A stretch of 64,000 bases of DNA from assembly GCA_947652115.1 (NCBI GenBank), contig OX393571.1, positions 14,722,360 to 14,786,359 on the forward strand. Direction: 5' to 3'. A program made the position numbers and the translations under genes. The stretch's first letter is position 1; the number at the start of each line of letters is the position of its first letter. The notes under the pieces were generated by a model. The model searched no databases and was not told the DNA's origin. It saw only the letters and a list, made by a program, of their open reading frames with translations. Source of the stretch: Blastomussa wellsi. Lineage: Eukaryota > Cnidaria > Anthozoa > Scleractinia > Plerogyridae. Of this stretch, positions 23,455-32,280 are shown piece by piece.

Positions 23455-24959
23455 TAGCTTGAACACAGACTTTCTGTTGACTGCATAACATAAAGCACAC
23501 TACGCTCTTAAATGTTCATTTAACTAAATTATAAACAATAGCCGTCATGCAATATATTTGTCCACAGACATTATCTGTTCTGGGAAGTTAACAGTTGTGA
23601 TCTTTGAGAAGCAGATAAATTCCTTTGACATTTTAAAAACTACTTGATGAGACAGGAGCTTCCTCATTAAAATATTCAGGATGAAAACTATAATTATGAA
23701 AGTGTAATTCGCAAAGTTCAAAAAGTGGGGGAAATTTCATATGTTGTTCCCCAGTTTTGTTTGCATTTCATGACCTGTTAAGACCAATCATGGACACAAA
23801 AAGATATGATCATGGTTTATAACAATATTGTAATTAATAAATGTTCATTTTAATCAGCAATTCTTGGTATCTTCCTGGTCCTTCACCTCAAGTCACAACC
23901 TCACCAATGGAAGTCAAACTTGTATCAAGAGAACAGAATAATCAAGTCTACACATTTAAATTCCAGCTTTCAGGTCAGAGTGTAACACGTTAAGTCTCAC
24001 GATTGATCAGTGAACGCTGGTTATTCATTTGGTGTTATACGTACCGGTACGTAACCACTTTGGGAGAATATGATTTTAAGACTGCTTTACTCTCAGTCCA
24101 AAAATATTCATTTGCTTGAAAAGAAAAGCAATGTTTATCAATTGTTCGAAGATCCAAGTAGTTATATGTGATTGTATGCCTTTGCAAATTATAATTTGAA
24201 GCATTTTATAGACTGGGAGGCCGTAGTTATGTTATTGATTTTCAGGTTAAATCTATGTCCAACCTAGATTAATCTGCTTCAACCTAAAGACAATGCTTTT
24301 GCAATGACTTAATGCTCCAGGAACCAGGTTAATCTCTGGTAATATCTGACCTGATGCAGACTTCACTATTTTTTATTATCAAGGTCCTGATCACATGACT
24401 GTGTACTTATCGCCTGCAAGTGGAGTGCATTTGCTAACGTCATCTCTGGGTCCACTGTACCCAATTGAAGACCATAATGGCAGAGTCACATACTTTATTT
24501 ACTATTCACATGGCATGGATGTTGGTCCATGGGAATTATCCCTTGACCTAAAAGTGAGTTGAAGGTCAAATTTCAAATCGATTAAAATTAGATTGACTCT
24601 ACTTTTAAGTCTTTTGATTGACAGATTGATTGATTGATTGATTGGTTGACAGACTGACAGATTGATGCATGGACTGATAGATTGATTGACGGACAAACTG
24701 ACTTTTTCTATCTAAAACGTACTACAAACTGACTGATTTCTACCATCTAAAACTTAGTACAAAATATTATTGTGTATTTCAGGCAAAGGAAAAACTCGCA
24801 GCTAAGAGCAGTCTGCTAGACTTTGCTGTGGCAGCCCATTACTTTCACGTCCAGGAGTCATCTTCACCCTTCCTTGAGGAAGTTATGCAATTTACTCCAG
24901 ACTGGATTTTTGCTAATTACTGGGTTGATACATACAGAAGCTACTCTTTCACCGCATAA
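11068..24959 (+). CDS. ERMP1: Endoplasmic reticulum metallopeptidase 1 (M28 family), complete, 10 exons
   Basis: ER-membrane zinc metallopeptidase (Fxna/ERMP1, M28). Exons: 11068-11830, 12960-13133, 14276-14596, 15137-15375, 17201-17632, 22152-22298, 22800-22993, 23858-23973, 24384-24553, 24783-24959. They join in phase to 910 aa, close to the ~900 aa usual for the family. A cytosolic N-terminus is followed by a membrane segment at ~39-58. The peptidase domain shows [17 protein letters not shown] (probable ligands His176, Asp188), NGAEEN (Glu223/224), Glu250 and YHTNYDT (His326). Several hydrophobic segments follow in exons 3-6, then a lumenal C-terminal domain ending near SYSFTA. The start ATG overlaps a YY1-like motif. 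Intron 1 holds a G-tract at ~11844-11861 and a C-tract near 12397; intron 5 holds an antisense LINE. Convergent with IFT25. Confidence 0.96.
12098..12303. mobile_element. Inverted-repeat MITE-like element in ERMP1 intron 1
   Basis: Left arm contains GTGAGTAGTCTC, GAAAATTTGCGAGT and GATATATTCTAGTGG. The right arm is the diverged reverse complement (CCACTCAAATATATCGCACT, GCTCACAATCTGAGGACAGA). Arms are ~90 bp. Non-coding. Confidence 0.7.
12700..12850 (+). repeat. Degenerate SINE fragment
   Basis: Contains GGTGTATAAATGGGTACCAG and, further on, GGAATACTCCTAG, which are the central and 3' landmarks of the SINE family seen at 16125, 25165 and 45306. The tRNA head is missing. Confidence 0.5.
15502..15865. 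mobile_element. MITE-like element, 364 bp, ~37-bp terminal inverted repeats
   Basis: Left end GGCCCCAGGGGGGTACTTG then AAGTATACATGAC. The right end is the near-exact reverse complement (GTCATGTATACTTCAAGTACC then CCTGGGCC). The interior is a string of degenerate ACCCAAAAAAATAC motifs. It lies in ERMP1 intron 4 about 130 bp after the donor and has no coding capacity. Confidence 0.85.
16125..16350 (+). mobile_element. tRNA-derived SINE, family S1
   Basis: A B-box (GGGTTCGAGCCTC) is followed by the family body: CACTGCGTTGTATCCTTGGG, AAGACACTTTACTCTCAC, GGTGTGTAAATGGGTAC, GGGGGAGTACAAATATTCCT and a tail after GGGCCACAAGGC. The same order of landmarks occurs at 25165 and 45306. In ERMP1 intron 4. 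Confidence 0.8.
18274..21679 (-). mobile_element. Full-length non-LTR retrotransposon (RTE-like LINE) with 13-bp target-site duplication
   Basis: Insertion of ~3.4 kb in ERMP1 intron 5, antisense to the host gene. The identical flanks AGGATGGGTGCCT at 18261-18273 and 21680-21692 form a target-site duplication. On the minus strand the element has a ~275-bp 5' UTR, one long open frame (21404-18300), almost no 3' UTR and a (CAT)n-type tail at 18274-18297. A microsatellite tail directly after the stop and an APE endonuclease joined to RT fit the RTE clade. The exact clade is inferred. Confidence 0.9.
18300..21404 (-). CDS. LINE endonuclease-reverse transcriptase polyprotein (1034 aa)
   Basis: Intact single-frame polyprotein of the LINE above. 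Residues ~60-305 are an APE-type endonuclease with ATWNVRTMY (Asn65), LGIAETRW (Glu94), [10 protein letters not shown] (Asp206, Asn208) and [10 protein letters not shown] (Asp301-His302). Residues ~590-830 are a reverse transcriptase with [36 protein letters not shown] and the catalytic FADD at 777-780. The C-terminus has a conserved [10 protein letters not shown] and [10 protein letters not shown] region. No gag-like ORF is visible upstream. No stop or frameshift is seen, so the copy is recent and possibly still competent. It should not be annotated as a host gene; similar proteins are often mislabelled craniofacial development protein 2. Confidence 0.93.
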   Translation of the reverse strand: MGLTTPPSKNYIVTETQKHQTHIRCPVGRGSSERMTPSRESQQNREPARPILLSPRQHTQIATWNVRTMYEQGKTSMIAMEMRRYNISVLGIAETRWTQTGKFRLGTGELILYSGHTHDGAPHTEGVGFMLSKQAEKALVSWEPISSRLITATFRTKQTRILARFIMAYAPTNDAADEIKDHFYDRLRKVMGSNRPQRELTILMGDMNAKIGCCNIGYEEVMGTHGLGEMNNNGERFADLCAEHELVIGGSVFPHKRVHKATWVSPNYRTENQIDHLCISRKFRRTLLDVRVRRGADASSDHHLLVGKLQLKLKRSVRGTVSRVKYDTNLLKDPLFSQQFSITIRNKYQILQDMQDHEDPIDESWEKLKKVWKETSEETLGRRKQQNKAWMSHHTISKIAQKRKKKENLNNARTRLQKVRAHAEYVEANKDVKRSVRNDKRKYIEDLAKEAETAASQHNMKSLYDTTKQMSSRFKASNHQIKDLNGRLLTTTEDQNKRWVEHFQQLLNRPPPTNPPTLLPADQELDINCDPPTDIEVKKAIKSLKNNKSAGPDDIPAELLKADIDTSVHMLHGLIAKIWDQEFIPSEWKEGLLVKLPKKGDLSSCKNYRGIMLLSTAGKVLNRIILERMREAVDEILRENQAGFRQSRSTSDQIATLCIIVEQSLEWRTPLYINFIDYEKAFDSLDRNTLWDLMASYGIPRKIISLVKNTYEGTSCRILHDSGLTEKFSIKTGVRQGCLLSPFLFLLAIDWATKETTSDSRNGIQWNLVDQLEDLDFADDLALLSHTHSQMQAKTSKLESISSKLGLKINTDKTKIMRVNSKSNEHISIANRDIEDVTSFTYLGSVINITGGTDEDVQARIGKARSAFNILGNIWRSREITTATKIRIFNSNVKPVLLYGSETWRMTEKTVSKLQTFINRCLRRILQIYWPDTISNVSLWETTGQLPVKEQIKKRKWTWIGHILRRSNTCIARQALGWNPQGSRRRGRPRNTWKRDTERTIQLKGYTWNQIEQKARDRGGWGRFICGLCSETEL
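22380..22690 (-). mobile_element. tRNA-derived SINE, second family
   Basis: Minus-strand tRNA-like head near 22690-22615: an A-box-like TATCTCAATTGGTAGACC and a B-box-like GGTCTAGATTTGAACCTC. A body runs to about 22380, through GACATTAAAGAACCCACA on the minus strand. In ERMP1 intron 6. It differs from family S1 in the body. Confidence 0.6.
23381..23453. repeat. (ATT)n microsatellite
   Basis: Roughly 24 uninterrupted ATT units in ERMP1 intron 7. The apparent poly-Asn frame on the minus strand is an artefact of this repeat. Confidence 0.98.
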
Positions 24960-26542
24960 CTTCATTAGCGCAATTTTTAACTGATTTTCATAAAACCAAA
25001 GTAATCATTCTAGCCCACCACAAATCCAATGCACCAATCAAAACTTAAGGCAAAGACATGCAGCCGACAAAAAGCTCAGGAAAACCATCATGTGTGAGGC
25101 ATACTATCAATCTATCAATCTTTTGAAACTTACCCCCCTTACTTCTGATAGGTTGAGCCAATTACTAAGCGGCTGGGACACTGCGTTGTGTTCATGGGAA
25201 AGACACTTTACTCTCACTGTGCCTCTCTCTACCCAGGTGTATAAATGGGTACTGGCAGATTTACTGCTGGGAGGTAACCCTGCAATGGACTGGCATCCCA
25301 TCCAGAGGGGAGTAGAAAATACTCTCTGTTGCTTTATGCTACAGAAACCGGGATACTCCAGCCTGATGGGTCACTAGGCTCGTATGCAGACTTTACCTTT
25401 TACCTTATACAAAACCAAAACCAAGCTTTAGACAAAACATATCCAAGCCACTGCCCAGGGCCTGATTTCCTTTGTTATAATTTGATGAATTATCGTGAAA
25501 ATAATAAAAATTGGTTTTTGAGAATTTCATAGAAACGAAACCTTTATTTTAACAGGGTAACTCTATCAGCTTATACATTAAAACCTGTTATCAATAGAAG
25601 CTCTGACAAAAAACAAAAAAATCAAAAATAAAATCATGAACCTTGCAGTAAATGTATGCTTAGAAAAGTTAAAAATGCATGACAAATAATATGGAATAAT
25701 TTATTCAGGTTATAAAACTATTTCAAATCAGTCCAACCCAATCAGTTCTAAGCACTTTTATTTATAATGTTATGTTCATCAACATGAGGCTTAAGTAAAG
25801 ATATGGATTATTAATTTATACTCCCATGTGATTTGAGATGAAGCATATTGAGATTTTAAGTTCTAATTACTCCCTAATTTAGTAATAAAAATATTAAAAT
25901 AAAATGCGATGAGTTGTTTATAATGTGAAAGGCAAAATTTCTCTCGACAAGACACTGGGTGTATATTAAAGACTATAAAAGAGGTTTTACAGTTGATGTA
26001 TCAGCCATACGTTCATTTTCAATTTGCATCATAGGCTAAATAGTCTGGAAATCATTTTGCTTGTCAGAAAGAGAAATATTTCTCAAGATCTACATGGGGA
26101 AATTTCTGGATGTTTCATTTACACTAATCAGAGGTACCACAAATAGTGGCTTGTTTACCAGTGTGATTTTTTGCCCTTTATTCCTTTATTCCTTTTTCCT
26201 TGCCCTTTATTCCTTTATTATACTCCCCCTCCCCCTCCACTAAACTGCCCCTGGGTCTCCAAGGATGACCAAAGAAGTTACTTATAACAACTCTGCTCCA
26301 ACCCCCCAACCCCCCACCTGCACCTTGCTTGACATAACACAAGAAAAGCCTACAGTTCACACCAACTCTTCTTAATAATTACTTTTCTTTCATGTACAAG
26401 CATTCCCTGGCCTTAAGTTCAGTTTTTCTGTGTCAACTTTGACCACAAAAGGGTCCATAAAGAAGGATAGCCTTCTCCTAACACATAAATAACTCTGAAT
26501 AAATAATATTTGTAACTGGTTTGCATGACTGTGTTGTGATGT
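24960..26542. other. Convergent intergenic region ERMP1/IFT25
   Basis: Holds the 3' ends of two convergent genes. A family S1 SINE covers 25165-25400. AATAAA occurs at 25503-25508 on the plus strand (possible ERMP1 signal). TTTATT runs at 26178-26220 could serve IFT25 on the minus strand. I see no further gene. Confidence 0.6.
25165..25400 (+). mobile_element. SINE, family S1, 5'-truncated
   Basis: Starts in the body (CACTGCGTTGTGTTCATGGG) and carries GGTGTATAAATGGGTACTGG, GGAGGTAACCCTGCAATGG, GGGGAGTAGAAAATACTC and TGATGGGTCACTAGGCTCG in the family order. The tRNA head is missing or strongly diverged. In the probable 3' UTR or just downstream of ERMP1. Confidence 0.8.
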
Positions 26543-29500
26543 TTAATGCACTGCTGTGCCATCAACACTGACATTATGGATTGAGATAAAATGATCATAT
26601 CCACTCTTGATCAGAAATTTTAGATGAGAAGCTGAAGTAACTGGAATCTAAGGAAGAAAAGACATTGTAAAAAATTTTAATGTCACCTCGCACAAACATT
26701 TACATAATTACTGTCAAACTAAGAAAACTGTGAACTCCTGAATATTTTTCAGGAATGTTGATTGTGTAGTAACCAATCACAATAAATTTCTGTACATGCG
26801 AACAAACCTCAAAACCACAAACTAATTACCGTTGCTGTTGACAGTTTGGCTTTCTTACACCTGAGACATCTTTCTTAGTAACACAATAACATTCCATAAA
26901 TATTTCTGGTGCTCCGTTCTCTTACATAGAGTTTGACAGTAACAGGCCTGTACAACCAGTGCGAGACGGCTGCCTGTTTACATTTGTGTGGTAACAATAG
27001 CTCAAGCTCATTGGCTGATAGTTGGTGAGTCAACTATTAAAGTCAGTAGAAACCAAGAGCAGGCTGTATAATTGTTTTAGCATAACCAAGTGACCATTCT
27101 GTTAAACAGAGTAAATTGAATTCCTCACAATAGTAGACTATTATTTCTAAACCAGATCATGGCAAACATGTAAAAAGGTACCTGTATCTCATCCCTCTGC
27201 ATTTGACCTTCTGTATGTTCATACTCTAAAGCAGATAATAATATCACATTTTCATTACATTGGTTGGATTCATAATTTCTTGACCTGAAAGAAACCTGTT
27301 AGAAGGGTAGCAACTGTGGTAAAAAGATAACGAAAAAGGAAAACAGCAAAAAAAAGTCAAGAGTTAGACCTGCAGGGCACGGTTTCATCCAAAATAATCT
27401 TAACATTTTGGCTTGCTTTCATGCCCAAGCAAAATTGCCGGTCTGTTGGAAAGCCTGCAAATACAGGTTGTTAAATTGCAGACTGCTTGATGAGAAGAAA
27501 CACTGATTTGGAATAGCGTTAAGTTCTTATAGTTTTGAAAGGATATCTTGCACTAATAATGGAGAGAGGTTAGTTTTTTTTTGTATTTTGGCTAGTATTC
27601 ATAGGCTCGTGTGAGGCAAATTAAACAATAGAAGTACCTTTATCTGCAAGTGGTTCAAAGTCTACTGGCTCTGTTTTTGAGCTTTTCTCTATGCAAAGGC
27701 TTTTTACTGTGAGAGGAAATACAATCAATCAGCAATTAAATTTACCCTTGTGCTAGAACAAATTAAATAGCCCCAAAACTGGCCAGTTGAAATGCAAACC
27801 ATTAACAGGCCCTCAAAAGATGTCAAACATTTGTCACAATTTAATAATTAAAAAAAAATAGTCAAATGACAACAGTATGGCATATGGAGAGAGAGAAAAT
27901 TTGGTAGTCACATGGGCGTACAACCGTCTGGCCACACAGCCTCTGGGGGAGGGGGAGGGGAAACCCCATACTCCATAAATGGGCCTTATTTGCATGCCGG
28001 CCATATTAGCTATAGACAATAGATTTCGTACCCCGAGCCTCAAGTTGAAAAGTTTGGGAACAAGTTTCCGCTTGGCAAAACAAAAGTTTTCAATCCCTCG
28101 GGACTCAACATGGCCGCCGTGTCATTATTGAAAAGGTCCAAAGGCCTTGGTCTAACATCAGCAGACATCATTCTATTGACAATAGACAGCTGTCAAAACA
28201 AGGCGTTAGCCGACCAGTGTTACATGACGATATTGTGGGCTCAGGTGTAGAGCTCATCAAGGTGCCATGTTTTTTGGAAGTGGACCGCTGACCGGTTAAT
28301 GTTTTCATTGGATTGCAGGCCCACGTATATTCACAAACATGGAGCTTCACTTTTAGGCTTGGCTAAATCTCACTGTCAACAGACAGTAAAAACCAGAAAT
28401 TATACCTGCTTACCATTTGAAGATAAGATTTTAATATTTCCTATGCTCATTAATGCACTGAAGCTGATGATAAATTCTTGAGGAAACATTCCTGTTGTTG
28501 GCCAGAATGTATCCAGACTTCTGCAAATCAAAAATGCAACCATTATCACAGTATACACATGTACTATAGCTTTGCCGTTGAGTGAACATGTAAGTACTGC
28601 AAGAAATAAGTGAACATGCACCTAAAGTCAACTGGCAATAGGCCCTTTGCACGACCGAGTCAAATGGTACAAAATAACACCCTGCTGGTGAGCATGCTAC
28701 GTGCTAGGACATCCAAAACAAAGCCACTTCATGTCCCAGAGCGTAGTTTGCTCACCAGCAGGGTGTTATTTTGTACCATGTGACTGGGTCGTGCAAAGGG
28801 CCTATTTTTGGAAGACGCATTTTTGGACATTTTTTTCTGGTCACTTATAAGCATTTTAGATCGGAGTACAAGTACAAGATTGAGTATGAGAATGACTTTT
28901 CAAACCTATAGCTTTTATCCTTTTAAATATGACATATTTCCACATCAAATATCTTGTATCAATAGTCTCCTATTCCACTGGTCAGCCCCAGAGAGGAGTG
29001 TATGTTATGGCAATGTAAATGGATTGAAATTCCAAACCGTACTCATACTCAATAGGGAGTTTAAGAAAGCGGCAACGGCAACGGGAATGTCGCTAAACAA
29101 AAGGTTTAATGAGCAGAATAATGGCTTTGCACGTGTGTTATAGTTCTTGGTACATTTCTTTGCCGTCCTCTGCAAAACAACAACATGAAATGACCAAACT
29201 CTCCGTTGTCTGGACAACATGAACCACAAAGGCTAATTGTTAAAATTTCTTTTTTGAATTTATCACTGTGTTCCAGATTCAGTTTTGAGATAGTTTTGAC
29301 AGTAAGAAACAGACTAAATGACTTAAGAGTATCAAGAGATTCGTAGGTAAAATATAAATTCATTTTTAATCGACGTTGATCTCAACATCGCCGTCGAGGT
29401 TTCTTAAACTCCCTAATATCATACTCAGTAGTCCGGTCTGAAGGTCCCTGATAAGAGTGTCTGGCTGATAGTGGGCATTCAACTTATTCATGGTTTGCAA

Positions 29501-29882
29501 GTGACGCCATTGCCACCATGCTGGTTGGCAATAACAAAAGATTTTTAAGAACCTTATGACTTTTATTTTCTTTAATTTATTTAAATGTTTGTGATTGTTA
29601 CTATGGCAACAATGAAAACTGTCTCTGTAAGGCTATCAAGGTTTCTTCAAACGAAACAGAGGTAGAGAAAAATTTGGAAGAAGACCTTAGGAATTTCAAA
29701 GAATACAATTTTTTCGACAAACAAACATGGAACTTACGGTAGCAAGCAAGCTGGCGTGTATACCGTAAAAATACATCTGTTTGTACATACCCATCTATTA
29801 TGTTTTCTGGAGGATAATTTTCATCAAATGATGTTGCAAGGGCAATAGTTGCTCCAGCACTTCTCAAAGCAACGTCAAACAT
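26543..29882 (-). CDS. IFT25: Intraflagellar transport protein 25 (HSPB11), complete, 5 exons
   Basis: IFT-B subunit that pairs with IFT27 and acts in ciliary transport. Exons in transcript order: 29791-29882, 28414-28520, 27638-27706, 27182-27225, 26543-26647. All have GT-AG signals and join in phase to 138 aa, against 144 in human. Diagnostic stretches: PPENIIDG then TFWPTTGMFPQEFIISF across the exon 1/2 junction, IEKSSKTEPVDFE in exon 3, EYEHTEGQMQRDE in exon 4, and YDHFISIHNVSVDGTAV at the end. The fold is a galactose-binding-like jelly roll. The start ATG at 29882 is 162 bp from the divergent start of the next gene. Intron 1 carries a small inverted-repeat element (28639-28804). Confidence 0.95.
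28639..28804. mobile_element. MITE-like element, 166 bp, long terminal inverted repeats
   Basis: Left arm TAGGCCCTTTGCACGACC then ATGGTACAAAATAACACCC and TGCTGGTGAGCA. The right arm is the near-exact reverse complement (arms ~55 bp) around a short non-coding centre. In IFT25 intron 1. Confidence 0.85.
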
Positions 29883-30044
29883 ATTTTTAGGGCTGTTTGC
29901 CCCCGTGAAAACTCGATTAAATGTTTACAATTCGAGAGCTTTTCACTTGTCAAAATTGCGCGGCGGCGAAATGGTACTGGTGCGAGTAACACTGAATATG
30001 CGCAATTGTAAACAACGCTGACAGTCTGCGAGCTCATTTTGAAG
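29883..30044. promoter_or_regulatory. Bidirectional IFT25 / 561-aa-gene promoter
   Basis: 162 bp between divergent start codons. Contains a TGCGCA core (29999-30004) and GCGCGGCGGCGAA. The rightward start reads AAGATGGCGG, a YY1-type motif overlapping the ATG, exactly as at ERMP1. No TATA box seen. Confidence 0.7.
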
Positions 30045-32280
30045 ATGGCGGATGATCGGCATGACGGACGAAGGTCCGGGTTTCCAACTACAAGCCAGTT
30101 CTTTGCTACTTTTCTTGATTTTCCGCGTAATAGTCGCGGCTATGAGAAGGAAATCCATCTTGCAGATCTAGATGCAACTAAGAGGCTTCTAAGTCCTTTA
30201 CCCCAAAATTTCGAGGTCTCTTCTGTTCCACCAAGTCATCGTTTTGGAAACGCAATGTGGGCCTTAGCGAAGGAGTCTATGGCATTGCAGCGTCAGACTG
30301 GAAGTCAGAGCATTGGTTTCAATCCGCCTTATTTTCATTTGGGTTCGGAAACAGATTTGAAAGTGACTCCGCCAGGAGTGGATGAACGTTCATACACTTC
30401 ACTACTTTCGAATTTTGTGTCGAAGAACGATTCAACATGTCGGGCTTACAAACTAGACAAGCAACGAAATTTGGAAGATACCGGGCCTTTAAAGAGTGAT
30501 TTCACTGACACTGCTGAGTTGCATGAAGCCTCAAACGTAAAAGCAACTTCTAATATAACTGACCAAAATCAAAACACAGTTGCCTCCCAATTTTCAAGTT
30601 TGCAGCATACTGGGAATGAAGGTTACTATTTCCCAGATTCTTTAGATCGGCAATCAAGTTGTGAAAGACTAAGTGAAGTTCACAGCAAATCAATAAGAAC
30701 TGAAGCAGTATCTAACTCTGGCGGTAGCATGAGGTCGGCTTATTTCAATAACCACATTGAACCAGCTAATTTTGAAAGTGGAGAAAAGTTGAACACAGAT
30801 TGTCATCTACAGCATGGGTTTAAAAACAAGGCTTATATTGGAGATTGCATGGAAAGCAAACACCACAATTTGTTTTCTGAAGAATCAGTGGCTCCTTTGT
30901 CTTTTGTCAGTGACATTGGGGATAAACACATTGCAAATAGCCAACATCTTTGTGATGGTTTAATTATTGAAAAACAGAAGGCTCTGAAAGAATCACCTTA
31001 CAAGGAGCATCACATCATGCCATTTCCTTTGTATAAGCAACAGAATTATAACAGCATACCAATTTCAACCTCTCTGACAGTAAACCTTAACTTGGAGGCT
31101 CTTTTATCAGTCCTTTGCAAGGAAAAGAAAAGTGTAAAGAACGCTGAATGTGATGGGGAGATTTATGGAAAGGTTGCTCTTTTGTATGGCTTCCATCAGA
31201 ATTCAACAGTATCAGTGCTTCGAAGTGAAATGGTTGGTTTGTATGACTACATTTTAGGAACTGTGTGTGGACTGCCACAAGGATATCATCATGATAAATA
31301 TGAATCTCAGGTAACAGAAAAACCGTGCAGTTATGTTACGACTCTGCTATGCCAGGGTGGCATGGTGACCTAGCTAATGGTTAGTGGACTGGACTCTAGG
31401 TCAGGCTGGATCCCCAGCCAGGGTCACTGTGCTGTGTTGTTGGGCAAGACACTTTACTCTTGTTATGCCTCTCTATGAAACCACATTGAAACCTCAAAAT
31501 GTAGGATTGAAATTAACCAATTAAGGTGTCTCATCTTCGTTTTGGAACCACACCAACCCAGCTTTAAAAGGCTACCGGTAATACTTCAATCTGTAGTAAA
31601 TGTGCGAAAAAATCTTGCCCCATCGACACAAGACAGTGAAATGTTAGCTTTTCAAAGCTGGGTTGGTGTGGTTCTGAAAAACTGAGATGAGCCACCTTTA
31701 AACATTGACACAATTTCCATACAGGTCTGCAACTTTGTTCTGTTTTAAGTTTGGTTTGTATTTTGTCTAGATGCTCAGCATCAATGGGTCGCAACTCCCT
31801 GTTTTCAACTAACATTTTTTCTTAGTCAATCATAAATGTTTCTTTTACTTTCCCTTGTAGGATCTGAAGTTACCCTTTTCATCAAGTGCAGTTGGTTTGG
31901 ATCTTGAAGCATTCCTCACTCAACTTCACCACACCACAAGAGCCTCGTCACCTCAAACTGCCAATGATGGGAACATGTTAAGGGAGCACTCCCCTGTTGC
32001 TTGGTTACTTACCTGTCCTGCTCTTGGAGAGAGGCTTGATTGGCAAGTACAAGAAAAACTCCTAAAATTTTTAAAAACACTGTCCACTGACGAAGTCCAT
32101 GTAGAGCAGGAGGCCACAATTTCAAACAATGACTGTATTTCAACACGATGGTACAATCTGTTGATAGTCATTGACGAATATTGTTATGTTGAAAAGGATA
32201 TTCCGCTGGTTGAGGTCTACAAGCTGTTCCCAAACGGAGAACTCAAACTTGTGAACTTTGATTTAAACCAAGCCATTTGA
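30045..32280 (+). CDS. Uncharacterised 561-aa protein, two exons
   Basis: I do not recognise this protein. Exon 1 is 30045-31310 and exon 2 is 31861-32280, joined in phase across a GT-AG intron (TCTCAG/gtaac ... ttgtag/GATCTG). The start is the ATG in AAGATGGCGG; an in-frame TTG two codons upstream is not needed. Residues ~1-340 are polar, Ser/Asn-rich and probably disordered. Residues ~345-560 look folded, with hydrophobic stretches (LNLEALLSVL, GKVALLYGF, VAWLLTCPALGERLDW, WYNLLIVIDEY, VEVYKLFPNGELKLVNFDL). There is no signal peptide or membrane segment. Two AATAAA signals lie at 32380-32390, ~100 bp after the stop. Intron 1 holds a SINE fragment. It shares a promoter with IFT25, which hints at co-expression in ciliated or germ cells (inference). 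Confidence 0.85.
31350..31500 (+). mobile_element. SINE fragment, family S1
   Basis: A-box-like CTAGCTAATGGTTAGTGG, then GTGCTGTGTTGTTGGGCAAG and ACACTTTACTCTTG, as in the family head and start of the body. The B-box is diverged and the element stops early. Located in the intron of the 561-aa gene. Confidence 0.65.

Noticed and set aside
23267..23500. Poly-Asn protein
   Set aside because: Translation of the (ATT)n microsatellite.
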